DNA of 19,592 bases. Source: Bacillota bacterium. Lineage in GTDB: Bacteria; Bacillota; Clostridia; Acetivibrionales; DTU013. The stretch covers positions 1-19,592 of the forward strand of contig JAEZCA010000009.1 in the NCBI GenBank assembly GCA_023412665.1. The letters run 5' to 3'. Positions 1 to 6,668 of this stretch are shown in pieces. A program made the position numbers and the translations under genes. The notes beneath the pieces were generated by a model that was not told the DNA's origin, made no database searches, and saw only the letters and a list, made by a program, of their open reading frames with translations. Each line of letters opens with the position of its first letter. Within the stretch, counting starts at the first letter, position 1.

Positions 1-127
1 TATGAGAGACTGGGTCAAAATGAAATACATGGCTGGCTCAATTTGGAATACATAGGTGGGTCAATTTCAAATACATCCCTGGGTCAATTTGAAGTACATC
101 CCCGGGTCAAATTGATGAAATTACGCA
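1..127. mobile_element. End of an IS21-family insertion sequence
   Basis: Four head-to-tail 23-bp units lie at 11-33, 34-56, 57-79 and 80-102, with core TGGGTCAATTTGAA, and a fifth degenerate unit begins at 103. Multiple internal copies of such a unit near each terminus are typical of IS21-family elements, where they are bound by the IstA transposase. The element probably stops at the CA at 126-127, since IS21 ends follow the TG...CA rule and the complement starts TGCGTAATTTC. The istA and istB genes would lie to the left, outside the window, so the family call rests only on the terminal repeats. Confidence 0.7.
11..116. repeat. 23-bp tandem repeats, four full units plus a partial
   Basis: The units are in exact 23-bp register and differ at a few positions each. 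The GGGTCA start and the ATACAT segment are the most constant parts. There is no spacer between units, which separates this array from a CRISPR. They are most likely transposase-binding sites of the IS21-like element. Confidence 0.8.
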
Positions 128-195
128 GGCTTTATCCACATTATTTACTTTACCATGCGGATTAACTGTTATGGGGGTTAAACTTATCCAATAGA

Positions 196-744
196 TTAAA
201 CTTGCTCATAGTTCTCCAAGGTATACGGACTCAAATGTTTTAAATTATACTTTGATAGTAATCGAACTGTACGAGGAGATATAAATGAGCAAGCCCAATC
301 TTCTCTATTTATTGAAACATTCACATTTAGTTCGGAGAGTGTAAGTGTATCTGGAATATAGCTATATATACAATACGCAGGGATTAATCTATGCTGTCGC
401 GCATATAAAAGCAACCGCTTTCTTTGATCACCATCATTATAATCAAGTCTTTGACAATTACCTGTTTTGGGATTTATGATCTTAGCTTGTATTAAAAGAG
501 GAATCCAACTTCCCGATTCACCAATTACCCATAGCCAATCGGCACCACTTTGAGAGCCTTCCTATCTACGAGTAAATTTCTTTGTTAATATGTATTCTGG
601 ATGTGCTTCAGCAATAGCGAGCAAATTAACATCTGTAATAGTTTCTTCCATAATCCCTAGTTGGTAAATGTTACCTTTTTTGATTATATCGTTTGTCCAA
701 TGTGCCCGTTTTCGTAGTGTATTTGAAAACTCACTTAGTTTCAT
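196..744 (-). pseudogene. DUF6615-like protein with an Mrr-like D...QxK motif, interrupted by an in-frame TAG
   Basis: One reading frame runs from the ATG at 744 to the TAA at 196 and is broken only by TAG at 562-564 (codon 61). The first part contains EETITDVNLL. After the stop come GADW (D69) and IQAK (Q86, K88), followed by a tail starting LLLYARQHRLIP. The spacing of D and Q-x-K resembles the PD-(D/E)xK nuclease core of Mrr-type enzymes, and the overall pattern resembles what I recall of DUF6615. The stop falls before the putative catalytic residues, so the short product would be inactive. No frameshift is needed, so a single base change or sequencing error would explain it. The gene sits between an IS end and a likely defence module. 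Family assignment is tentative; the one-frame structure is certain. Confidence 0.6.
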
Positions 745-781
745 TAGCGTTATCTATAGTCGGCTTATTAAGCTAGATATG

Positions 782-1723
782 CTATATCCTATATATACCG
801 TTTTCAGTATTTACTACTGCTCTAATAAAAGTTAGGGCTACATTAACGTATTCTACGGAACACTCGTGACTAATATCCCAAATAGCATTAATATCAGTAT
901 CAGTGCCGTGATCTGCCGCGTTCCTAACATGGCCCAAGTATCTACTTATATTTAGCATCTTTTTGTTTAATTTACCTGCTGAGTTTAATCTATCAGCTTT
1001 GCTATTTATACCTGTTGCTGCATTTATATTTACGATGTGTTTTTGTGCAATCTGTACTAGAAATGATTCTACAGCATTTGCAGCATGTACGACAGGAGAT
1101 CTTTTATCAATACCTAATTGTTGAACTGCCATAGCCAATTCATCTAGCACGTCAGTCGTTTTGGAAAAGTCAGTAGCAGCAGGGCCTAACTTTTTATAAA
1201 CAAAATGTTTTGCAGTCTCTAAATCCGAAATAGAAGCTGATAATTCAGATATGTTAAGTTCACTGCTGGAAACTTTATATAATCCCGATCCTTCATAAAT
1301 TAGAGAACCACTATATTGCCCAAGATTTGTGAAGGTACTTACTATTTCATCTCTATGGGCAGTTAACCCATGAACTATTTTTGTTTGTTCTCCTGCCTTA
1401 GGTGCTAACCCAGTTATATTTAATCTACTTTTGAATGTCTGAAAAGGTACATACTGTTCCAGTACCATTCGAAATATTACAGCACGTTGTTTTTCATTAG
1501 AAGTTATTAGTAGAGCGGAAAAAGGTCCAGATTTGATATACTTGCCATTGTGTGGTATACATAAATTTAGTTGTTGGGCCATTATAAGAGCATTTTGAGC
1601 TTGACCAAGTTGGATGTCAAGAAAATTCGAGACAAACTGATCATCTGCTCCGTCGGGATACTGATCGCAAGCATCTATTGCACCAATTATGTTTTCAGCA
1701 GTTGATGGAACAATGATATACAT
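782..1723 (-). CDS. HEPN-domain protein, candidate RNase effector of a two-gene module
   Basis: This is a 313-residue soluble protein with no signal peptide. The C-terminal third (about 205-305) is helical and ends in YLGHVRNAADHG, which carries an Rx4H motif (R267, H272) as in HEPN ribonucleases and Abi-type C-terminal domains. The Asn right after the Arg also fits. The segment before it (NAVESFLVQIA, then a KADRLN...LNKKM stretch) matches the usual layout of this HEPN group. The N-terminal half is unrecognised but may contain a winged helix near 30-75. The ATG lies only 2 bp after the stop of the upstream gene, so the two are translationally coupled. HEPN proteins of this kind often act as toxins or abortive-infection effectors; that role is inferred here from the motif and the island setting. 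Confidence 0.72.
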   Translation of the reverse strand: MYIIVPSTAENIIGAIDACDQYPDGADDQFVSNFLDIQLGQAQNALIMAQQLNLCIPHNGKYIKSGPFSALLITSNEKQRAVIFRMVLEQYVPFQTFKSRLNITGLAPKAGEQTKIVHGLTAHRDEIVSTFTNLGQYSGSLIYEGSGLYKVSSSELNISELSASISDLETAKHFVYKKLGPAATDFSKTTDVLDELAMAVQQLGIDKRSPVVHAANAVESFLVQIAQKHIVNINAATGINSKADRLNSAGKLNKKMLNISRYLGHVRNAADHGTDTDINAIWDISHECSVEYVNVALTFIRAVVNTENGIYRI

Positions 1724-1725
1724 TC

Positions 1726-2451
1726 TTATTCTGCCTCACTAGTATTATCAGGAACTCCGTTTAGCTGAGATATAAGTTTTGTGATTTTTTCGGTAAGTGT
1801 ATCTAATTCGTTAACGGAGGCCTGTACTTGTACTTGAATATTTATTGTTACATTGGGGTTATTCACATGTGTAATAGCAACAGGAGTTGCTTTAACTGTT
1901 ATTTTTGTTGAGTCTTCAAACGCATCTTTATCAACAATATCCTCATTACCAACTATTTGATAGCTCTTTTTTACTGGTATGATTCTATCTCCATCTTGTG
2001 CAACTAAACCAGATGCTTTAAAAATATCTATCACTGCTCGCGCACCAGTTGCTACAGAGTTTGTTTTAGCTTCGCCTGCGGAGTAAGCAATATGTGATTC
2101 AAAGCTAGCTACTTCCATCCCGTTTCGAATTGATATTGCTGTTACCATTTTTGAGAGGAAATCATTTTGCGATATTACTTTTTGCCAAGATCTCTCGATT
2201 TCTTCTTGTATTCCATGCTCAAGAGATCTACCAAGTTCGCTTCCTAAGTCGGTTGCTTTTTTAGATTGTGCACCTTCGATAACACTTGAGTTTGAAAGGA
2301 ATGATACATTTGCACTAATCTTTGTTTCATTAAGGCCTGTTATTTTTGTAATTTCACTTAAGGATGCTGGTTTAGTTTGGCGTGAATATGCTTTTATGAT
2401 TTTAACTAGTTCTTCATAAGATGACCTAGGTAATTTTATTTTTTCCGACAT
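1726..2451 (-). CDS. Winged-helix protein, first gene of the module with the HEPN gene
   Basis: The protein is about 241 residues, soluble, with a likely winged-helix domain over residues 10-75 (SLSEITKITGLNETKISANV is the helix-turn-helix part). A conserved-looking helical middle follows (GRSLEHG, then NDFLSKMVTAISIRNGMEVASF). The C-terminus has a beta strand, PNVTINIQVQVQ, and an amphipathic helix that could serve for oligomer formation. The layout resembles DUF5343-like hypothetical proteins, but I cannot confirm that. GAGGTG lies 3 nt before the ATG at 2454 and 6 nt before the next ATG at 2451, so 2451 is the better start. It may be a regulator or the sensor/antitoxin partner of the HEPN protein, with which it forms a two-gene operon. 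Confidence 0.7.
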   Translation of the reverse strand: MSEKIKLPRSSYEELVKIIKAYSRQTKPASLSEITKITGLNETKISANVSFLSNSSVIEGAQSKKATDLGSELGRSLEHGIQEEIERSWQKVISQNDFLSKMVTAISIRNGMEVASFESHIAYSAGEAKTNSVATGARAVIDIFKASGLVAQDGDRIIPVKKSYQIVGNEDIVDKDAFEDSTKITVKATPVAITHVNNPNVTINIQVQVQASVNELDTLTEKITKLISQLNGVPDNTSEAE

Positions 2452-2500
2452 CATTTACACCTCTTTTGATTATTTTGTATCCTATTTTTCTATATTCTAC

Positions 2501-2528
2501 ATTATATACCAATTTGGATTAATATGAA
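2501..2528 (-). promoter_or_regulatory. Promoter of the wHTH-HEPN operon
   Basis: On the minus strand a perfect -10 TATAAT (2501-2506) lies 16 bp from a weak -35 TTCATA (2523-2528). The start codon is about 45 bp further on, preceded by GAGGTG at 2458-2463. Confidence 0.5.
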
Positions 2529-2534
2529 AATAGA

Positions 2535-2633
2535 TTATTCAATTTTTTTGGTATCATTTCTATACTCTGTTACTCTACTATAAATCGTATTTCGCTTCAT
2601 CCCTAGAATTTCCATTGCTCCTAGAAATGTCAT
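2535..2633 (-). pseudogene. Decayed C-terminal tail of a serine recombinase
   Basis: A 32-codon frame contains GAMEILGMKRNTIYSRVTEY. This resembles the DNA-binding helix-turn-helix tail of resolvase/invertase-type serine recombinases, where an EAM..LGMKR-T-FY-RV pattern is common. No catalytic domain precedes it. The sequence to the right on this strand holds only a short open piece beginning MQQAIEQ, closed by stops. It is best read as a relic of a mobile element at the island edge. Length and divergence keep confidence modest. Confidence 0.4.
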
Positions 2634-2802
2634 GTATACTATTTTGTGGAGTCATTTGCAAGATTCTTGTTTTTTACAATACTTGATGAACTCGCAGAAG
2701 GATTCTTTTGTTCGATTGCTTGTTGCATTTTGATTAGTATTTAACGCACCAACCTTTGATCATTTTGTATGGATTAATATGTGTGAAGCCCTTAATGATA
2801 GA

Positions 2803-2838
2803 CGCACGATTCCTGTATTTAACTCAAAAAATCGTGCG
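2803..2838. repeat. 9-bp inverted repeat beside tRNA-Ser
   Basis: CGCACGATT (2803-2811) and AATCGTGCG (2830-2838) are exact inverted copies separated by 18 bp. The half-site resembles the anticodon-stem sequence of the adjacent tRNA gene, where many tyrosine-recombinase cores lie. Either an att-site remnant or a chance hairpin is possible. Confidence 0.45.
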
Positions 2839-2856
2839 ATAGGATTTGCCTGATAA

Positions 2857-2898
2857 ACAAAAAATCAAGCATTCCAAAAGTCTTGAAATGCTTGATTT
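2857..2898 (-). terminator. Rho-independent terminator of tRNA-Ser
   Basis: Arms AAATCAAGCATT (2862-2873) and AATGCTTGATTT (2887-2898) form a 12-bp stem. Read on the minus strand it is followed by a run of T (complement of 2859-2864). It begins 5 bp after the CCA end of the tRNA, so it ends that transcript. Confidence 0.75.
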
Positions 2899-2903
2899 CC
2901 TAG

Positions 2904-2995
2904 TGGCGGAGAGAGAGAGATTCGAACTCTCGGAACGGTATTAGCGTTCACACGATTTCCAGTCGTGCGCCTTAGACCAGCTCAGCCATCTCTCC
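2904..2995 (-). tRNA. tRNA-Ser (anticodon GGA)
   Basis: This is a 92-nt gene with encoded CCA at 2904-2906. The acceptor stem is GGAGAGA / TCTCTCC with discriminator G. The anticodon stem CACGA / TCGTG encloses the loop CTGGAAA, giving anticodon GGA (2958-2960), which reads UCC and UCU. A long variable arm (between the anticodon and T stems) and GTTCGAATC in the T arm fit a class II serine tRNA. Its 3' end faces the A+T-rich island, the usual orientation for an integration target. Confidence 0.97.
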
Positions 2996-3042
2996 ATGAC
3001 CGTATGCTCTAAAATGCAGGGCACTTTCTGCGTCGCTTAACT

Positions 3043-3071
3043 ATAATACAATAGTTTGGCCTTGATGTCAA
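3043..3071 (-). promoter_or_regulatory. Promoter of tRNA-Ser
   Basis: On the minus strand a perfect -35 TTGACA (3066-3071) is separated by 17 bp from the -10 TATTAT (3043-3048). The predicted start is about 40 nt upstream of the mature tRNA 5' end, and the promoter points away from the oxidoreductase gene. Confidence 0.7.
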
Positions 3072-3086
3072 TCAGATTTGCGGTTG

Positions 3087-3095
3087 TGGTATAAT
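3087..3095 (+). promoter_or_regulatory. Extended -10 promoter of the Gfo/Idh/MocA gene
   Basis: TGG directly before TATAAT (3090-3095) makes an extended -10 element. No good -35 is visible at 16-18 bp, which such promoters tolerate. The start codon is 35 bp downstream. Confidence 0.5.
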
Positions 3096-3130
3096 GTGGA
3101 TAATACGTGTGAAAGTCGGGAGGGTTGCAT

Positions 3131-4192
3131 ATGAGCATATCCGGTATAAATCCAATAAGAGCAGCTATAGTTGGCTGCGGGGAGCACTCGCATGTTCATG
3201 GGGAAGCGGCATCTAAACTCGCGGCATCAAAGTTTAAGGAGATCAAGATCACTGCCTGTTGCGATATTGCAGAGGACCGGGCACGAAGCTGGGCGGAGAA
3301 GTATGGCTGTGAGAGCTATTATACTGACATTGCTGTGATGCTTGCCAAAGAGGAATTGGATGCAGTGATTTTATGTACCTGGCCGGGACAGCATCTGGAG
3401 CAGATCAAGAGCTGCCTTGATGCAGGTGTCAAAAACATTCTGTGTGAAAAATCCCTGACTGTATCCGGAGATGAGGCACATACCATACTGAAGCTGGTGG
3501 GTGAGCAGAAAGCATTCATAATGGAAGCCTGCAAAAATAGACACCATCCTGCCATGCGAAAGATGGAGCAGCTTGCATTAAAGGGAGAAAACGGTCCGAT
3601 CGACAGCATCCGGGCGATTTTTAACAACTATGAGCCGGAGGATGAAAACTTGCCTCACGGCCAGCGCAATTGGCGTGAACGCAAGGAGTGCGGCGGCGGA
3701 GTCGCCTATGATTGGGTCAGCTACCTTGTGAATGCCTGCAACCATTTTAGCGGCGGCAAGCCTGTGCGTGTTTTTGCATCCGGTGATACCGGCGAGATCT
3801 CTGGTGTGATAAACCGTATTCACGGAATGATCGAGTATGACAACGGCGTTGTCGGATATGTGGAGAGCAGCAAGAAATCAAGCTTCAGCCAGGAGCTGCA
3901 GATCACCTGTGCCAGGGGCACATTAAGGCTCCCGGTAGCCTGGGGGATATTCGGCGATGTGAAGATCACCAGGACTCATCGCAAAGAACCCTGGGATTAT
4001 ATATTAACTGATACCTATGAGGTGGAGCACATAGATGCATTTTACCTGCAGCTTAAGAATTTCGCTGAGGTCATTCATGGGAAGGCTGAGCCTGTCATGC
4101 CTTTGGAGCAGTCGGTCATGAACATCCAAACAATCGATGCACTTGTAAAAAGTCTTGAGCAGAAGCAGATCGTGTATGATATAATAAAGTAA
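3131..4192 (+). CDS. Gfo/Idh/MocA family NAD(P)-dependent oxidoreductase
   Basis: This is a 353-residue cytosolic enzyme. The N-terminal Rossmann fold starts RAAIVGCGEHSH (a GxGxxxH form near residues 13-21) and continues with ACCDIAEDRA and DAVILCTWPGQH. The EKP motif is present as CEKS (K107), so the nicotinamide-side lysine is kept but Pro is Ser. In the C-terminal domain GGGVAYDWVSYLVNA replaces the usual GGG...DxGxH, putting Tyr where many members have the catalytic His. The substrate is probably a sugar, inositol or related polyol, and cannot be narrowed from sequence. GGGAGGG (3118-3124) is 6 nt from the ATG at 3131, while an upstream in-frame TTG would abut it, so the ATG is chosen. 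It appears to be transcribed alone or with the following cyclase gene. Confidence 0.88.
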   Translation: MSISGINPIRAAIVGCGEHSHVHGEAASKLAASKFKEIKITACCDIAEDRARSWAEKYGCESYYTDIAVMLAKEELDAVILCTWPGQHLEQIKSCLDAGVKNILCEKSLTVSGDEAHTILKLVGEQKAFIMEACKNRHHPAMRKMEQLALKGENGPIDSIRAIFNNYEPEDENLPHGQRNWRERKECGGGVAYDWVSYLVNACNHFSGGKPVRVFASGDTGEISGVINRIHGMIEYDNGVVGYVESSKKSSFSQELQITCARGTLRLPVAWGIFGDVKITRTHRKEPWDYILTDTYEVEHIDAFYLQLKNFAEVIHGKAEPVMPLEQSVMNIQTIDALVKSLEQKQIVYDIIK

Positions 4193-4274
4193 AAAATAGC
4201 CGAAAGAACAATTATTTTGTATTATCTGTGGCGGTGAACCTGATTCACAGAGAATATAACATAAGGTATTTTAT

Positions 4275-5378
4275 ATGAAGGAACCGATTTATTCATATGG
4301 ACCATGGAGGCAGCGTCTGCTGAAGGTTTGCATTATCATTTCTGTTATTGTTTTTTTGACAGAGTTTCTTATTTTGTTCCTTGATAAATGGGCAGGGCTT
4401 CTATTCCTGCCATTGCCGCTATATATATTCCGATTTTTGTTATTGCCAAGCTTTATTAACTTTTCCTCTGTATTTATCTGCTCTAAGCTGCTGCAGTCCG
4501 GCAAGCTGCAGGAAAGAACCAAGAATTTTGTCTCAGCCATCCTGCTTTTTGTGCTGTGTGCGTGTTCGGAACTGGCTCACTATGTATTCGCCCCTATTTT
4601 CTGCGCACCCTGCATTGCCATCTTCGTTTCGGCTATTTTTGAGGATAAAAAAATTACTCGTACAATTTTCAGCTTGAGCCTTGTTTCCTTATCAATGGCA
4701 TCGATTATTGCCGCGCTGGAGCTGAGAAGGGGAGATAGGCAATTATTGCTCGATTGGTTGGTTGCGCTTGTAATTACTATCTGCATATATCTTGTTACCA
4801 AGTTTCTGGCAGATTTTGAGTGTGAACGGACGCGGAGCATCGCCAGCAGCTATAAAAAACAGTTTGAGCTGACGGAACAGCTGAAACACGATCATCTTAC
4901 CGGCCTTTTAAATAGAAAGGCATTTTTTGAACTATTGGACCATTACATTAATAAACAGCCTGAAAAAGGGCTTTATCTGGCTGTGATAGATGTGGATGAT
5001 TATAAAAACGTAAATGATACATATGGTCACATACAGGGCGATGCTGTACTGAAATATCTGGCTGAGATCCTTGAAAAATATGTTCTGCAGCATGGCTTTA
5101 TTGCAAGGTATGGGGGAGATGAGTTCGCTGTTGTTTTCATGGACATACCGGCGTCACAGGCATGTGAGATCATAGAAAAGGTTCGAAATGAATTCAATTC
5201 GCACAGATTTGACTTTCAAAAGGATCTGTCTGTTACTTTTACTTGCGGGCTCGCATCCCACCGTGGACAGAGGTCGCAGGAGTTCTTTGAAACCGCTGAC
5301 AGGGCTCTGTATCAGGCAAAAGCCCAGGGGAAAAACTGCACCGTTTGCATTACAGATGCCGTCGGGGATTTGATGTAA
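4275..5378 (+). CDS. Membrane-bound diguanylate cyclase (GGDEF)
   Basis: This 367-residue protein has about six membrane segments over residues 15-180 and a cytoplasmic GGDEF domain from about 205. The domain opens with DHLTGLLNRKAF, has the metal-binding DVDDYKNVNDTYGH, and the intact signature ARYGGDEF (GGDEF at 280-284). It should make cyclic di-GMP from two GTP. The inhibitory I-site (RxxD, normally five residues before GGDEF) is absent, since the matching stretch reads LQHG, so product inhibition is not expected through that site. The N-terminal membrane region has no recognised sensor domain. The start ATG is preceded by a weak AAGG at 4263-4266. There is no EAL or HD-GYP partner nearby. 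Confidence 0.92.
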   Translation: MKEPIYSYGPWRQRLLKVCIIISVIVFLTEFLILFLDKWAGLLFLPLPLYIFRFLLLPSFINFSSVFICSKLLQSGKLQERTKNFVSAILLFVLCACSELAHYVFAPIFCAPCIAIFVSAIFEDKKITRTIFSLSLVSLSMASIIAALELRRGDRQLLLDWLVALVITICIYLVTKFLADFECERTRSIASSYKKQFELTEQLKHDHLTGLLNRKAFFELLDHYINKQPEKGLYLAVIDVDDYKNVNDTYGHIQGDAVLKYLAEILEKYVLQHGFIARYGGDEFAVVFMDIPASQACEIIEKVRNEFNSHRFDFQKDLSVTFTCGLASHRGQRSQEFFETADRALYQAKAQGKNCTVCITDAVGDLM

Positions 5379-5426
5379 GCAGATACGCCGTCGAGATAAG
5401 TTTAATATTATCAATATAACATCCTG

Positions 5427-5454
5427 AATTCTGTAATTTGTTTATTGCAGAATT
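5427..5454. promoter_or_regulatory. Operator-like imperfect palindrome on the xylanase promoter
   Basis: Arms AATTCTGTAAT (5427-5437) and ATTGCAGAATT (5444-5454) are inverted with one mismatch. The 6-bp centre is exactly the -35 hexamer TTGTTT. A protein bound here would block RNA polymerase, so it probably binds a sugar-responsive repressor. It is less likely a terminator because no good T run follows. Confidence 0.55.
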
Positions 5455-5465
5455 TCATTTATAAT
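5438..5465 (+). promoter_or_regulatory. Promoter of the xylanase gene
   Basis: The -35 TTGTTT (5438-5443), a 16-bp spacer and a perfect -10 TATAAT (5460-5465) lie about 73 bp before the GTG start. Confidence 0.6.
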
Positions 5466-5537
5466 AGTATCAATGGTGAAATGGCGGGACAAGAAGTAAG
5501 CATAAATATTAGCATACATATAAAGGAGGCTTTCTGA

Positions 5538-6530
5538 GTGGACAACATCAAGTCGCTGTGCAAGGAATATGCCGAGTATTTTCCCATAGGCGCTGCGGTC
5601 AACCCCAGAGTAATAAAAAGCCATGAGGAGTTGATCGTAAAGCATTTCAACAGTATCACTGCAGAAAATGAAATGAAGCCTATATCTGTCCGCGTTTCTG
5701 AAACTGAATACAACTTTAAAGAGGCAGATATTCTTGTTGAGTTTGCTCAAACAAATAACATGAAGCTCAGGGGACATACTCTTGTATGGCACAACCAGAC
5801 GCCCGAATGGTTTTTCACCAATAAGGACGGGGGACCTGCAACAAGGGAGCTCGCTCTGCATAGGATGAAGGAACACATTGATACTGTGACGACACATTTC
5901 AAGGGCAAAGCTTATTGCTGGGATGTGGTAAATGAAGCAATAGACGATAATGCTTCCGGATATCTCAGAAAGTCGAAGTGGTTGGATACCGTGGGCGAGG
6001 ACTTCATTGACAGGGCCTTTGAATATGCTCATGCTTCAGATCCTGACGCTTTGCTTTTCTATAATGATTATAATGAAATCGTTCCTGACAAATGTGAACG
6101 GATTTATCGCCTTGTGAAATCACTGAAAGACAGAGATGTGCCAATACACGGCATAGGCATGCAGGGCCACTGGTCGATTTTCAGCCCGACATTGGATGAG
6201 ATCAAAAGAGCTGTTGACAAATATGCTTCTCTCGGACTCAAGCTGCAGGTCACTGAGCTGGACGTATCGCTGTTTGTGCCGGATTACAAGGGGACTAAGC
6301 TCAAGGCTCCTTTTGCTGATCTGCTGAAAATGCAGGGAGAGTACTATGCAAAGATATTCGAGCTGTTCCGTGAATATAAGGAAGTCATTAATGGGATCAC
6401 TTTCTGGGGAGCAGCCGATGATGTTACCTGGCTCAATGACTTCCCGGTGAGAGGAAGGAAGAACTGGCCTCTGCCGTTTGATGATGATCAGAAACCAAAA
6501 GCTGCATTTTACAGTATAATTGGTAAATAG
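5538..6530 (+). CDS. Intracellular endo-1,4-beta-xylanase, glycoside hydrolase family 10
   Basis: The protein has 330 residues and is a single GH10 TIM barrel with no signal peptide, carbohydrate-binding module or S-layer domain. It should therefore work in the cytosol on imported xylo-oligosaccharides. The acid/base Glu is E133 in WDVVNEAIDD and the nucleophile is E240 in QVTELDVS. Other GH10 hallmarks are NEMKP (44-48), RGHTLVWHNQTP (78-89) and the WGAADDVTW loop (290-298). The start is GTG at 5538, fixed by a near-perfect AAAGGAGG (5522-5529) 8 nt upstream. The gene is monocistronic, with its own promoter and palindrome upstream and a terminator at 6548. No xylan transporter or other glycosidase is next to it. 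Confidence 0.96.
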   Translation: MDNIKSLCKEYAEYFPIGAAVNPRVIKSHEELIVKHFNSITAENEMKPISVRVSETEYNFKEADILVEFAQTNNMKLRGHTLVWHNQTPEWFFTNKDGGPATRELALHRMKEHIDTVTTHFKGKAYCWDVVNEAIDDNASGYLRKSKWLDTVGEDFIDRAFEYAHASDPDALLFYNDYNEIVPDKCERIYRLVKSLKDRDVPIHGIGMQGHWSIFSPTLDEIKRAVDKYASLGLKLQVTELDVSLFVPDYKGTKLKAPFADLLKMQGEYYAKIFELFREYKEVINGITFWGAADDVTWLNDFPVRGRKNWPLPFDDDQKPKAAFYSIIGK

Positions 6531-6547
6531 ACCTCTACCCTTCTGAG

Positions 6548-6582
6548 AGAGTCCTGTTGGTGATACGACAGGGCTCTTTTCC
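6548..6582 (+). terminator. Rho-independent terminator of the xylanase gene
   Basis: AGAGTCCTGT (6548-6557) pairs with ACAGGGCTCT (6568-6577) with one G-T pair, followed by TTTTCC. It starts 17 bp after the stop codon. Confidence 0.8.
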
Positions 6583-6603
6583 TTTCTATCCGAATCGCCG
6601 CAT

Positions 6604-6642
6604 AAAAACTGAATCACACTTGCATGCGCAGGTGTGATTCAG
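6604..6642 (-). terminator. Rho-independent terminator of metY
   Basis: A 15-bp stem (6609-6623 with 6628-6642, one mismatch) has the tetraloop ATGC. On the minus strand it is followed by TTTTT (complement of 6604-6608). It lies just past the metY stop codon, so the two convergent genes each have their own terminator. Confidence 0.85.
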
Positions 6643-6668
6643 AGTAAAAGAATTATCAGCTTTATTCT

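Noticed and set aside
11..116. Tandem repeats as a short CRISPR array
   Set aside because: Units of 23 bp are contiguous with no unique spacers, and the sequence fits IS21 terminal repeats.
782..2454. A duplicated 3' tRNA-Ser fragment as the far att site of the island
   Set aside because: No second copy of the tRNA end was found within the window; the far boundary must lie to the left or has been lost.
4226..4251. CTGTG...CACAG inverted repeat between the oxidoreductase and GGDEF genes
   Set aside because: The stem is only 5 bp with a long loop and no T run, so it is not distinguishable from chance.
6120..6617. Long minus-strand ORF across the xylanase gene
   Set aside because: It lies antisense to conserved GH10 coding sequence and crosses the xylanase terminator, with no family resemblance.
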